From Caballeronia sordidicola (lineage in GTDB: Bacteria; Pseudomonadota; Gammaproteobacteria; Burkholderiales; Burkholderiaceae), in assembly GCF_002220365.1 (NCBI RefSeq), contig NZ_MTHB01000049.1, positions 62,001 through 126,000 on the forward strand: DNA of 64,000 nucleotides. Reading direction: 5' to 3'. A program made the translations under genes and the position numbers. Below are positions 9,631 to 19,031 of the stretch, piece by piece. Position 1 is the stretch's first letter, and every line of letters starts with the position of its first letter. Under the pieces are notes generated by a model that saw nothing but the letters and a program-made list of their open reading frames with translations, made no database searches and had not been told where the DNA came from.

Positions 9631-9676
9631 ATTACATCCAACACAATTTTGTTCGTTTGATCCTATTCTATGTAAT
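9631..9676. promoter_or_regulatory. Candidate LysR-regulator operator in the divergent intergenic region
   Basis: The 190 bases between the permease start and the lysR start hold an AACACAATTTTGTT imperfect palindrome at 9640-9653. It is enclosed by ATTACAT (9631-9637) and ATGTAAT (9670-9676), a perfect 7-bp inverted repeat. LysR-type proteins bind such dyads between divergent promoters. Assignment is from position and symmetry only. Confidence 0.4.
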
Positions 9677-9745
9677 GCCTTAAGATCGCTGCACGGTGAG
9701 CTTTCAACGCTGCCGCATTGCACCAATATTCGAGGTGACACGCTC

Positions 9746-10675
9746 GTGGCCAGACTCAATGCCAAGCAAATGGAAGTGTTCGTCGCGGTGATGACGCACG
9801 GCTCGATCACCGCCGCCGGTCAGCGCCTGAACGTATCGCAACCGGCCGTGAGCCGGATGATCGAGCGCTTCGAGCAGGAGGCCGGTTTTGTCGCTTTCGA
9901 GCGGCGCCGAGGCAAGCTGGTGCCGACGCCGGAAGCGGAAATCTTCTTCGCCGAAGTCACGCAGGTCTATCGCGGCCTCGATTATCTGAACGAAGTGGCG
10001 AGGGAAATCGGCACCACGCGGCGCGGCTATTTACGCGTCGGCGTATTTCCCGCATTCGCCGAGGGCTGGATCACCGAGCGCATCACCCGCTACGTCGCGG
10101 GGCGTGAGGAACTGCTGACGTCGCTGGAGCCAATGTCGACGGATAGCGTGATCGAAGCCGTGTCGCGGCAAACCATAGATCTCGGTATTGCGTTGCGCGC
10201 GTCGGATCGCGAGGGTTTGCGCAGCGAGGAAATCAACAGTTCGGAGATCGTCTGCATCCTGCCCAAAGGGCACCGCCTGACTGGACGACCCTTGTTGCAG
10301 CCGGCCGATCTGTCGGGCGAAGACTTCATTTCGATGGCCGCCAAGGTGAAGGCGCGCACGTCGATCGATGCCGTGTTCGATTCGAGCGGCGTCGAGCGAC
10401 GCATTCGCGCTGAGACACCCTGGGCATCGACGGTCTGCCATATGGTGGCGCATGGTTTGGGCGTCGGGCTCGTGATCCACGAGTCGGCGCTCGAGTTCGC
10501 ACATCTCGGCTATCACATTGCCGCGTTCAAGCCGCACATCGACTATCGCGCGTATCTGATTACGTCGACCGCTCGCCCGTTGTCTACAGCGGCAAAGGGG
10601 TTTCGCGACATGCTGCTGCTCGATTTCGACCAGGCAAAGAAGGCGCCGCGGGCGTCGAAGCGTTGGCCGACTTGA
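9746..10675 (+). CDS. LysR-family transcriptional regulator
   Basis: 309 residues. The winged helix-turn-helix is at the N-terminus (MEVFVAVMTHGSITAAGQRL then VSQPAVSRMIERFE), followed by the substrate-binding domain starting about residue 90 (RGYLRVGVFPAFAEGW). The GTG start at 9746 has a GAGGTGA box upstream. Divergent from the permease gene, so it probably controls the transporter-monooxygenase run in response to its substrate or a sulfur metabolite. Confidence 0.9.
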   Translation: MARLNAKQMEVFVAVMTHGSITAAGQRLNVSQPAVSRMIERFEQEAGFVAFERRRGKLVPTPEAEIFFAEVTQVYRGLDYLNEVAREIGTTRRGYLRVGVFPAFAEGWITERITRYVAGREELLTSLEPMSTDSVIEAVSRQTIDLGIALRASDREGLRSEEINSSEIVCILPKGHRLTGRPLLQPADLSGEDFISMAAKVKARTSIDAVFDSSGVERRIRAETPWASTVCHMVAHGLGVGLVIHESALEFAHLGYHIAAFKPHIDYRAYLITSTARPLSTAAKGFRDMLLLDFDQAKKAPRASKRWPT

Positions 10676-10963
10676 AGGGGCGATGAGCTCACAGGCACCG
10701 TGGAGAAACGCAATTGCGCGAACGCTAATAAGCTTAGCTAATTAGCGGCCCAGCGTCGGATTGCTGAAGCCCGGGCGGTTGATTTAGACGTCTCTTGCTG
10801 GATCTTGTAAATGAATGCCGAAGGATAGGTTGTTCGGGCATCACGGCGCAACGTGGTCGAGCGCACAGACTGCCGATACGGCTTCGTGGTCTGGTTGAGG
10901 CGTTTGGACTTCCCGACCCACCAGGAATATTCCGTTCGGACTGCGCACTGCGCAACCACAATA

Positions 10964-11743
10964 ATGAGTACATGGGTACATGAGCTGCCGTTATGGTTGA
11001 TGGCACTTGTCACTTTCGGTGCGATATTTCTCGTGGGCGCGGCCATCCATTTCGTGACTGGATGGCTTGCTGCCGGTCGATATGAGCGATCATTCAAGGC
11101 AATTTCGCCCGGTCTGCTTTCTCCACTCGGTATCATATTCGGCTTATTTATCGCTTTCACGGCCTCGCAGGTATGGAACGATACAGCGCGCGCCAATGCC
11201 GCGGTGGCCACTGAAGCGAGTGCGCTGCGATCGGTTGTCGTGATGTCCGCCGTTTTGCCAATCGAAGCCCAGACCGAACTGCGCAGGATGATCCGAGACT
11301 ACATCCAGTACACCGCGACGATTGAATGGCCGCTCGTGGCGAAGGGGGCCGTCACACTTAACGTTAGTCCTCCTACGCTGAACAATGCACTGAAGTTCAC
11401 ACTATCCCTGCCAGTCCTTACGCCCGGACAGCAGACGGCGCAGCGCGAGGTCGCGGCGTCCCTGCAACACGCTCTCGAAGTGCGTCGCGAGCGTATCCTG
11501 ATCAGTCGCAGCGAAGTGAATGGTGTCAAATGGTTATGCCTGGCGTTTTTGGCAGTGTGCCTGCTGTTCGCCATCGCGTTCGTTCATTGCGACAACCGGC
11601 TGGCATCTGCCGTGGCAATCGGTCTGTTTTCGGCGGCACTCGCCACAACCTTTTTGCTCATCCTCTCCCACGATCGGCCCTTTACAGGAGAAATCGCGCT
11701 GACGCCGGAGCCATTGCTGCAGGTGATGCCTGAGAACCGCTGA
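10964..11743 (+). CDS. DUF4239 (bestrophin-like) membrane protein
   Basis: 259 residues from the ATG at 10964; the open frame extends 37 codons further upstream but that part does not look coding. Two hydrophobic segments at the N-terminus and two near the C-terminus (WLCLAFLAVCLLFAIAFV and VAIGLFSAALATTFLLIL) flank a central soluble region. FIAFTASQVWNDTARANAAV and ATEASALRSVV are the conserved core I recognise as DUF4239. Function is unknown for the family. It stands alone between lysR and a long non-coding gap. Confidence 0.75.
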   Translation: MSTWVHELPLWLMALVTFGAIFLVGAAIHFVTGWLAAGRYERSFKAISPGLLSPLGIIFGLFIAFTASQVWNDTARANAAVATEASALRSVVVMSAVLPIEAQTELRRMIRDYIQYTATIEWPLVAKGAVTLNVSPPTLNNALKFTLSLPVLTPGQQTAQREVAASLQHALEVRRERILISRSEVNGVKWLCLAFLAVCLLFAIAFVHCDNRLASAVAIGLFSAALATTFLLILSHDRPFTGEIALTPEPLLQVMPENR

Positions 11744-12416
11744 CCGTTGCGGTATCCCAAGCCACCGCCCCGGCCGAACAGCCGACTACACATCGAAGCG
11801 TCTGAACGAGCACTGGCAAGACGGATGTGACATTTAAACCTCGCGGCAGAGATGAAAGCGAGCGCTCCCTTATTGCCGCCCGCTACCTTACACCAATCGG
11901 CGGTACCGACCGTCACTTGACCTTCGCATCGCGAGAAATCAGCCACTCGCGGGCCACGCTTGCCAGTCCCGAGCCACCCATTCACGCGTGAACGCGCAAC
12001 CACCTCGCGGACCGGCTAGACGCGCTGCCCGGTCTAGCGCGTTTGCCTGCACTGGAAACGCGACCAACTCAACTTTTTCCCTACCCCGCCGATATACCGC
12101 CTGAAGGCAGCATCGGATTGGACAGACGCGACACTCGTTGCAGCGGTGAGTGTTGGAGCAGCGAACGAAGAAGGACATTTTCTGCGGAGCACCGCTCGCC
12201 GAACGGGCGGGCGCCGTGGGGGTACGCCTCGAAGAAGACCCTGCCAGATCGAAGCATCTTCCAGCCCATAGCGTGCATGCGAGCACGACAACAAACGCCG
12301 CCACAGGAAACACCAGTAGCTCTGCATGCGGCGTCCACCACGTCATCAACGCCGCGACCACGGGCTACGCCACACTCACCCAACCCAGGTGCCTCAAAAG
12401 GGCAGCCTTCAGGATC
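11744..12416. other. 673-base gap with no convincing gene
   Basis: No strand shows a well-supported reading frame. On the minus strand the frame beginning at 12361 opens with a plausible membrane segment (ELLVFPVAAFVVVLACTLWA) but degenerates into low-quality arginine-rich sequence, and another minus frame around 12080-12280 also has protein-like stretches. This may be the remains of a small membrane protein broken by frameshifts. The promoter of the downstream secreted protein should also lie here. Confidence 0.35.
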
Positions 12417-14330
12417 ATGAAACGAATCCCTGCCACGTTCCTCGCTGCGCTACTGATCGCGACCATTGCGCCCTTGTGCCAGGCGCAATACACCACCGAC
12501 TGGCTGGCAAACACATTGGGGACCAACGCCACCCGCGTGGGTAGCGTCGCGCGCTCCATGTGGGTAGCGCCCGAGGGTGTGATCTATACGGCTTCAATGT
12601 GGGACGAAAACGAGGGCGGAGTCGCCCTCTACCAGAACGGCCAAAGTATGGGGTCCATAGGAGGGCACGGCGATTTCCAGGGCGGGGCCATTACGGGTAA
12701 TGCAACTTCAATCTTCGCTGCGCTGGCATTTACTAGCACTTACGGCAGCGGAACGGTGGGGCGGTACAACCGGACCAGCCAATCCCGCGATCTGCTGATC
12801 TCGGTCAGCGCGACAACGACTGAGCAGCGGGCCGATGTAATCACGGGACTCGCGACGTCGGGCTCACTCCTTTATGTAAGCGATTTTCCGGGAAATCGCG
12901 TCCGGGTCTACACCACCGACGGCACCTGGCGACAGGACATCAACGTCCCAGGCCCTGGCGGGCTCGCCGTGGACGGCGCAGGAAACATCTGGGTCGCGCA
13001 GAAGAGCGCGGGCGCGATCCTCGAATTCAATCCGGCCGGCGCGCCGCTGAACACCATCCAGATGTCCGTCACCGCTCGACCGTCCGCGCTGTATTTCGAT
13101 TCGTCGACCGGGTATCTCATGATCGGGGACGAGGGCCCCGACATGAACATCAAGATCTACAACATCTCGAGCACGCCAGTTCTGGTCAGTACGTTTGGCA
13201 TCCAGGGCGGATATCTCGACACGACGGCTGGAACAAAAGGCCGGGTCGGCGATAAGCGGTTCACCCGCGTCACCGGCATCGGCAAGGACTCAGCCGGCAA
13301 CCTGTACGTCCTCAACAACCCATGGGGCGGAAGCTGGGACCTCGGCCGCGACGGCGGCACGGACATTCACTCTTACAGCAGCGCCGGCACCTTGCAATGG
13401 AAGCTTCAGTCTCTCAACTTCGAAGGGGTCGCCGCTCCGGACCCCGGCAGTGACGGTGCCTACTTCTATGGAGGCACCAACCTCTACAGCGGCACCGCTG
13501 GAGGAACCTTCGTCGCGAACACGGTCGATCCGGTCGACTATCCCGCTGATCCCCGAATCAACATCAACGATGCCTCTCGCGATGAGCACTTTGGTCAAGT
13601 CGCCGCCGTCGGCACCAACCGAATCCTTGTGGCGTCCGGCCAGAATCCCGATACCTTTTACTTCTTTCACTTCAATACGGCGAATGGCTACATCGCCATC
13701 CCGGATGGCTCGATTCCAGGGACATTGTTCAACGCGACCGCGCCAGTCAGGGACGGATTTTGCCTTGACAGCAAAGGAGACGTCTGGGCCGGTCTGGATA
13801 AGACGAATGCCATCTGGCACTACCCGCTGACCGGCTTTGACGGCAACGGCAAGCCGACATGGGGAGCAGGAGTTGCAACGCCGATACCGAGCACGATCAC
13901 GCCGTTGTCGCGGATCATCTATTTGCCCGATAGCGACACCATGATCCTTGCACAGGGCCTGACCGGGGGCTCAGGCTGGACGTCGATCGGAACGAGGGTC
14001 GAGGTGTATCACGGCTGGCTCGCAGGCAACACGACCGCACCCAACCCCGTGATCAACCTCACCAGCGCCAATCCCAAGTCGATCACGGCAGCCGGCAACT
14101 ATCTCTTCGTCGGATACGTACACACCGTACCCAACATCGATGCCTTCAATCTGACCACCGGCGGCCTGGACACCACGTTTATCAACAGCAGCCCCAGCAC
14201 CGTGTATGTAGGCAACGACGTGGATTCCATGTACGGCCTCAGATCGTACCTTCGGTCGACCGGAGAGTACGTGGTCACGAAGGACAACTACAACGGTACC
14301 AGCATCGTTGTTTATCGTTGGACACCCTGA
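12417..14330 (+). CDS. Secreted NHL/SMP-30-like beta-propeller protein
   Basis: 637 residues from the ATG at 12417; the frame is open 89 codons upstream, but a Sec signal begins exactly here (MKRIPATFLAALLIATIAP, cleavage about CQA-QY). The mature protein has repeated blades of the NHL type, for example GPGGLAVDGAGNIWVAQ, TGIGKDSAGNLYVLN and GFCLDSKGDVWAGLD, each a strand pair around a GxxxDxxGxxW/Y core. No catalytic motif, anchor or cell-wall domain is visible, so it is probably free in the periplasm or outside. Substrate and role unknown. Confidence 0.75.
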   Translation: MKRIPATFLAALLIATIAPLCQAQYTTDWLANTLGTNATRVGSVARSMWVAPEGVIYTASMWDENEGGVALYQNGQSMGSIGGHGDFQGGAITGNATSIFAALAFTSTYGSGTVGRYNRTSQSRDLLISVSATTTEQRADVITGLATSGSLLYVSDFPGNRVRVYTTDGTWRQDINVPGPGGLAVDGAGNIWVAQKSAGAILEFNPAGAPLNTIQMSVTARPSALYFDSSTGYLMIGDEGPDMNIKIYNISSTPVLVSTFGIQGGYLDTTAGTKGRVGDKRFTRVTGIGKDSAGNLYVLNNPWGGSWDLGRDGGTDIHSYSSAGTLQWKLQSLNFEGVAAPDPGSDGAYFYGGTNLYSGTAGGTFVANTVDPVDYPADPRININDASRDEHFGQVAAVGTNRILVASGQNPDTFYFFHFNTANGYIAIPDGSIPGTLFNATAPVRDGFCLDSKGDVWAGLDKTNAIWHYPLTGFDGNGKPTWGAGVATPIPSTITPLSRIIYLPDSDTMILAQGLTGGSGWTSIGTRVEVYHGWLAGNTTAPNPVINLTSANPKSITAAGNYLFVGYVHTVPNIDAFNLTTGGLDTTFINSSPSTVYVGNDVDSMYGLRSYLRSTGEYVVTKDNYNGTSIVVYRWTP

Positions 14331-14561
14331 TCCGCCCGCGTCGCTCTTCCCGAAAAACACGTTGAATTCAGGGATGGACTTCTCAGGAATGGTGGCGCCC
14401 GGCACCGGCCGTGCAAACATCCGCATTTTGCGAGTAGCATGTAACGCCTCGGCAAGCACACACATCATGCTTGACCGGGCCGATCCTGCGCTCGCTCGCA
14501 GCATCGCTTAAGCCTCGAGCATCGTAGATAAAAAAACGTGCCGTACCGGAGGAGACAAAGA

Positions 14562-15854
14562 ATGCGCAAGATGCGTTGGATGGTCATATTTCTATGCTTC
14601 CTGGCAATCGCGATCAACTATGTCGATCGTGCGAACCTCGCTGTCGCAGCACCTCAAATTCAGAAGGCGCTCAACATCGGCCCCGCACAAATGGGCCTTG
14701 TGATGAGCGGTTTCTTCTGGACCTACGCGCTGATGCAAATGCCTTTCGGCTGGTTCATCGATAAAGTCGGCGCACGCATCGCATTGCCGCTTGCAGTCGG
14801 GTGGTGGTCCATATTCACCGCGCTCACGGCGGCGACCTCGAGCGTAGCGGGTATGTTCGGTTGCCGCCTCATGCTCGGCGTGGGCGAAGCGGGCGCTTAT
14901 CCGGCGTGTGCGAAGCTGGTTGCGCAATGGTTCAAACCGGCGCAGCGCGCGTTCGCCACCAGTATCTTCGATAGCGGCTCGCGGGTCGGCTCCGCACTCT
15001 CCATCCCGATTGTCGCGCTGATCATCAGCGGCTTCGGCTGGGAAGCGTCGTTCGTCGCGACGGGCGCGGTCGGCTTGCTGTGGGTGCTTGGCTGGTTCGT
15101 GATCTACCGAAATCCGTCGCGTGGGGATCTGACCGGCGAGGAAAATACAACGCCTGTGCCGCGCGAAAAGACAGCCGGCCAGAACGTCACGTGGGCCTCG
15201 CTCTTCAGGCATCGCACGCTGTGGGGCATGATGCTCGGCTTCTTCTGCCTGAACTTCGTGATCTACTTTTTCATCACGTGGTTTCCAAGTTATCTCGTGC
15301 AGACCCGCGGCTTTTCGCTCAAGTCGCTCGGCACGCTCGGCATGATTCCCGCGCTCATCTCCATTCCCGGAGGCTGGCTGGGAGGCATCGTTTCGGATGC
15401 GCTCTACAAGCGCGGCTGGAGCCTGACGAAGTCACGCAAGACCTGCATGGTCGGCGGCATGCTGCTTTCGTCGATCATCACGCTGTCGGCGTTCACGACC
15501 AGCATCTATGTGATGCTTGCATCGTTCGGAATTGCTTATGGCAGCCTCGCGTTCGCTGCGGCAAGCATCTGGTCGCTCCCCGGCGACGTGGCGCCGACGC
15601 CGGATTACGTGGCTTCGATCAGCGGTATCCAGAACTTCGCATCGAATCTCGCGGGCATCGTGATCACCACGTTCACCGGCTTTATGCTCGCACTCACCAA
15701 AGGGTCGTTCACCATTCCCCTGATCGTCGCGGGCGGTTTCTGTTTTCTCGGCGCATTCAGTTATCTGGTGATCGTAGGCAAGATCGAGCCGCTGCAGATT
15801 CCGGGTGACCAGTCGCTCGACGTAGCTGAGTCCCAGGGAGCGGGGGGACGTTAA
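14562..15854 (+). CDS. MFS transporter, anion:cation symporter (hexuronate/glucarate-type) family
   Basis: 430 residues from the ATG at 14562, preceded by GGAGGAG. Twelve hydrophobic segments are expected. Family marks are INYVDRANLAVAAPQI in the first helix, GWFIDKVGARIALP in the loop between helices 2 and 3, RLMLGVGEAGAYPACAKLVA, and a repeat-half motif near GGWLGGIVSDALYKRG. Such carriers import organic anions such as sugar acids. No catabolic genes flank it, so the substrate is open. Confidence 0.88.
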   Translation: MRKMRWMVIFLCFLAIAINYVDRANLAVAAPQIQKALNIGPAQMGLVMSGFFWTYALMQMPFGWFIDKVGARIALPLAVGWWSIFTALTAATSSVAGMFGCRLMLGVGEAGAYPACAKLVAQWFKPAQRAFATSIFDSGSRVGSALSIPIVALIISGFGWEASFVATGAVGLLWVLGWFVIYRNPSRGDLTGEENTTPVPREKTAGQNVTWASLFRHRTLWGMMLGFFCLNFVIYFFITWFPSYLVQTRGFSLKSLGTLGMIPALISIPGGWLGGIVSDALYKRGWSLTKSRKTCMVGGMLLSSIITLSAFTTSIYVMLASFGIAYGSLAFAAASIWSLPGDVAPTPDYVASISGIQNFASNLAGIVITTFTGFMLALTKGSFTIPLIVAGGFCFLGAFSYLVIVGKIEPLQIPGDQSLDVAESQGAGGR

Positions 15855-16280
15855 CGCTCCCGGGTGCATTTTGTAAGCGTCGCCGCAACTCGACGGCCAT
15901 GAAATGCCCCTGGCAAGCCAACTGGAAGCTTCAGTCGCCGCCCCGCGATCGGCTTAGCCGCTCAGCTGCTCAGTGGCTGCAGACGGTGATTAGCTCGGTG
16001 ATTAGCTTCGTGGCCCGGGGGAATCCTGCCGGAGCCATCCCTGGCGCCGCAGTCTTTACTGCGTCGCATGAGAAAATTTCGCATCGTCCGATGTTTCGTT
16101 GTATACTTCGTCCCCGATTGAGCAAACGGTTGTGGAGCAAGGCTGTCAAGGCTGGCAGGGTGTGTTGACAAACCTTCTGGCACACCGCGTTCCGGTTCAA
16201 TCGGCCGACGGGTTGTTGCAAATGATTGAATTAATCGGCTGCGCTGTTCTCGTGCGGATCGTTGCAAAAGATGCAAGAAA
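15855..16280. other. Gap before tRNA-Asp, with a tandem tRNA-like motif and possible promoter
   Basis: No gene is apparent. At 15985-16007 an 11-base word GGTGATTAGCT occurs twice with a period of 12, resembling the first bases and D-arm of a tRNA. At 16102-16107 TATACT with TTCGCA 18 bases upstream could be the promoter for the tRNA transcript, leaving a leader of about 170 bases. Both are weak readings. Confidence 0.3.
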
Positions 16281-16357
16281 GGAGTGGTAGTTCAGTTGGT
16301 TAGAATACCGGCCTGTCACGCCGGGGGTCGCGGGTTCGAGTCCCGTCCACTCCGCCA
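16281..16357 (+). tRNA. tRNA-Asp (anticodon GTC)
   Basis: 77 bases with CCA encoded. The acceptor stem GGAGTGG pairs with CCACTCC; the anticodon stem CCGGC/GCCGG encloses loop CTGTCAC with anticodon GTC at 16315-16317; the T-arm contains GGTTCGAGTCC. A terminator follows within 12 bases, so the tRNA ends its transcript and ppiD has its own promoter. Confidence 0.97.
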
Positions 16358-16368
16358 GCATTCACGAG

Positions 16369-16396
16369 AAAGGCGAACTCCGGTTCGCCTTTTTTA
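16369..16396 (+). terminator. Rho-independent terminator after tRNA-Asp
   Basis: AAAGGCGAAC (16369-16378) pairs perfectly with GTTCGCCTTT (16383-16392) around a TCCG loop, followed by more T residues. Ends the tRNA transcript. Confidence 0.9.
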
Positions 16397-16447
16397 TTGC
16401 CCGCTGCTGTAACATCGGGCGTTTCGTATTAGGCAGAATCGTCACGC

Positions 16448-18376
16448 ATGCTCGACTTTTTCCGTAATCACCAACGCCTGATGATGGCCCTGTTGATCCT
16501 GATCGTCGTGCCGGGATTAGGAATTGTAGGTATCCAGGGCTTCAGCAGTTTCTTCGACGAAAACGCCAACGTCGCCAGCGTCAACGGCCACAAGATCACG
16601 CGTGTCGAGTACGACGGCGCGATGCGCCAGCAAGTCGATCGCGCGCGTCAGATGCTCGGCGCCCAGTTCGACCCGAAGATGTTCGAATCGCCGGAAATGC
16701 GCGCGTCGCTGATCGACAGCCTCGTGCAACAGCGCGTGCTCTCAGACGAAACCCAGCGCCTCCATTTGACCGCGTCCGACGCAGCGGTACGCCGCGCATT
16801 GCTGGCCGATCCGACCATCGCTTCGCTGCGCAAGCCGGACGGTTCCATCGATGTGGACCAGTACAAGCAATTGCTCGCGATGCAGGGCATGACGCCTGAG
16901 CAGTACGACGAACGCGTGCGTTATGGCCTGGCCTCGGACCAGATTCCGGCGAGTATCCAGTCCACGGCGTTCACGTCGAAGACCCTGGCGCAGACGCTGA
17001 CCGAGATCGCCGAGCAGCGCCGCGACGTTCAAGGTCTCGCGTTCCGTACCGTCGATTACACCGCGAAAATCCAGCCTACCGACGCGCAGGTGAAGTCGTA
17101 TTACGACGCCCACAGCGCTGAGTTCGCTACGCCCGAGTCCGCGACTATCCAGTACCTGGTGATGTCGCCGGCTACTTTGTCGGCAGCGGTCAAGCCGTCT
17201 GACGCGGATCTCAAGAAGTACTACGACGACAACATCGCGCGCTTCAAGACGCAGGCTCAAGTTCGCGTGAGCCACATCCTGATCACGGCGCCGAAAGACG
17301 CAAGCGCCGCCGACAAAACGAAGGCCAAGCAGCAAGCCGAAACCCTGCTCGCGCAGGTCAAGGCGCATCCGGATCAGTTCGCCGAGATTGCACAGAAAAA
17401 TTCGCAGGACCCGGGATCGGCGGCAAAGGGCGGTGACCTGGGCTATTTCAGCCGCGGCATGATCGCAGGCGGCCAGGCATTCGACGACGCCGCGTTCGGC
17501 TTGAAGAAGGGTGAAATCAGCGGGATCGTGCAGACGGATTTCGGTTATCACATCATCGAAGCGACCGACGTGAAGCCGTCCGTCACGCAGCCGTTCGACG
17601 AAGTGAAGGACGCGATCACGAAGGAAGTCGTCGCGCAGCAAGCGGCGAAGAATCTGGCTGACGACGCGGAAGGTTTCACCTCGACGGTGTACGAACAATC
17701 GAAGTCGTTGCAGCCCGCGGCTGACAAATACAAGCTGCAAATCCAGACGGCGACGGTTGGATCAAAGCCCGATCCGAAGCTGCCGCCTGATAGCCCGCTG
17801 AACAATACGAAGTTCCTCGCAGCCGTATTCGCGCCGGACGCCGTGAAGCAGCACAACAACACGCAGGCTATCGATATTGGCAACAGCACGCTGATCGCAG
17901 GCCGTGTGACGGACTACAAGGCGGCGGCCGTACCCGCACTCGATACCATCAAGGACGCCGTGCGCACGAAGGTCGTGGCGGAAGAAGCAGCCCAAGCCGC
18001 TCGCAAAGAGGGCGTGGCCAAGCTGGCCGAGTTGCAGAAGTCGAACTCGACCACAGGTTTTTCGTCGGTATCCAAGGTGTCGCGTAACGACGCGCAGGGC
18101 ATGCCGCCCGCCGCGCTCGCCGCTATCTTCAAGGCGGATTCGTCGAAGCTGCCGGCTTATGTAGGCGTCGATCTTGGTGCGGACGGATACGCTATCTATC
18201 GCGTGAACGGTATCGAGAAGCCTGATCCTGTGACCGCGGACCGTCTTGCCGGCGCACAGCAGCAAGTCGCTCAGGTCTACGCGCAAGCCGAGATGGAGTC
18301 GTACCTCGATTCGTTGAAGGCGCGCTCGAAGGTGAAGATCACGAACGTGCCGACCACGTCGGATCAATCGCAATGA
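16448..18376 (+). CDS. ppiD: PpiD-like periplasmic chaperone / peptidyl-prolyl isomerase
   Basis: 642 residues. A single N-terminal membrane anchor (about residues 12-37, LMMALLILIVVPGLGIVGI) holds the protein at the periplasmic face of the inner membrane, followed by a SurA-N-like chaperone region (VNGHKITRVEYDGAM). A parvulin domain spans about 265-375, starting VRVSHILI and containing GGDLGYFSRGMIAGG and TDFGYHIIEATD. The family assists outer-membrane protein folding near the Sec translocon. Length and layout match PpiD. A strong terminator follows. Confidence 0.93.
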   Translation: MLDFFRNHQRLMMALLILIVVPGLGIVGIQGFSSFFDENANVASVNGHKITRVEYDGAMRQQVDRARQMLGAQFDPKMFESPEMRASLIDSLVQQRVLSDETQRLHLTASDAAVRRALLADPTIASLRKPDGSIDVDQYKQLLAMQGMTPEQYDERVRYGLASDQIPASIQSTAFTSKTLAQTLTEIAEQRRDVQGLAFRTVDYTAKIQPTDAQVKSYYDAHSAEFATPESATIQYLVMSPATLSAAVKPSDADLKKYYDDNIARFKTQAQVRVSHILITAPKDASAADKTKAKQQAETLLAQVKAHPDQFAEIAQKNSQDPGSAAKGGDLGYFSRGMIAGGQAFDDAAFGLKKGEISGIVQTDFGYHIIEATDVKPSVTQPFDEVKDAITKEVVAQQAAKNLADDAEGFTSTVYEQSKSLQPAADKYKLQIQTATVGSKPDPKLPPDSPLNNTKFLAAVFAPDAVKQHNNTQAIDIGNSTLIAGRVTDYKAAAVPALDTIKDAVRTKVVAEEAAQAARKEGVAKLAELQKSNSTTGFSSVSKVSRNDAQGMPPAALAAIFKADSSKLPAYVGVDLGADGYAIYRVNGIEKPDPVTADRLAGAQQQVAQVYAQAEMESYLDSLKARSKVKITNVPTTSDQSQ

Positions 18377-18414
18377 TCCTCGCGGTCTGATTCACTCGAT
18401 TTGACCCGCACGAT

Positions 18415-18449
18415 AAAAAGCCCCGCTGGCGAACCCAGCGGGGCTTTTT
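18415..18449. terminator. Bidirectional-type terminator after ppiD
   Basis: AAAAAGCCCCGCTGG and CCAGCGGGGCTTTTT form a perfect hairpin with a short loop. A-run and T-run on the two sides allow termination from either strand, and the next gene is convergent. Confidence 0.93.
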
Positions 18450-18523
18450 CATATCGGGCTTCCTTCTTCCGAAAGTCCAAGGAGAAGGCGCCCGATGGAT
18501 GGGTTACAAGACCTTCAGTGAGG

Positions 18524-18865
18524 TCAGAGGCATGCCTGGATGTCGCCGGCGGCATCGCTGCCGGCCGAGCCCGCAGCGCGGAAACCGACCCATGTACCGG
18601 GACCTGAATAGTTGGGGCGTACGATAGCCTTGGCGCCATCGGGCGGTTGCTGACCCGGAACGTAGACGTCAGCTGCCATGTCGTTCGCGAGCGTGTCTTG
18701 CGAAACCACTTGTTGCTGTGATTTATCGGCCCATTTCTGCGCGATACATTGTGCGACGACCTTCGGGGGTTGCTGGCTCGTGCCGACCTGACTGACGCCA
18801 GGGGACATGGGAGCGGCGCAAGCCGAGATCGCGACGGTCAAAGCGAGAATTGGTAAATATTTCAC
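18524..18865 (-). CDS. Small predicted lipoprotein
   Basis: 113 residues from the GTG at 18865, chosen because AAAGGAGG lies just upstream; the longer open frame adds 31 residues lacking a signal. The N-terminus YLPILALTVAISAC has a lipobox ISAC (Cys about residue 16). The mature part includes VVAQCIAQKWADKSQQQVV and a C-terminal DIQACL, so two cysteines could pair. Function unknown; it is convergent with ppiD and isolated. Confidence 0.75.
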   Translation of the reverse strand: MKYLPILALTVAISACAAPMSPGVSQVGTSQQPPKVVAQCIAQKWADKSQQQVVSQDTLANDMAADVYVPGQQPPDGAKAIVRPNYSGPGTWVGFRAAGSAGSDAAGDIQACL

Positions 18866-19031
18866 GTTACCTCCTTTCAATGCGCTCACAGCGGAGCCGG
18901 GGTTTTTCAGGGTTACGCGAAAATCTTGATTGCTGAATCGTGGCCGTATTCCGCGCATGGCTAAAAGCCAACCAGGCGACGCGCTGACAGGGTTATATCG
19001 ATGAATCGCTTCGATCAGCTATAACCTCCGG

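Noticed and set aside
15970..16276. Minus-strand open frames of 83 and 104 codons before tRNA-Asp
   Set aside because: No protein-like features or ribosome-binding site, and they overlap the probable promoter and tRNA leader.
16742..17740. 332-codon open frame antisense to ppiD
   Set aside because: Low-complexity Arg/Leu-rich shadow of a well-supported gene.
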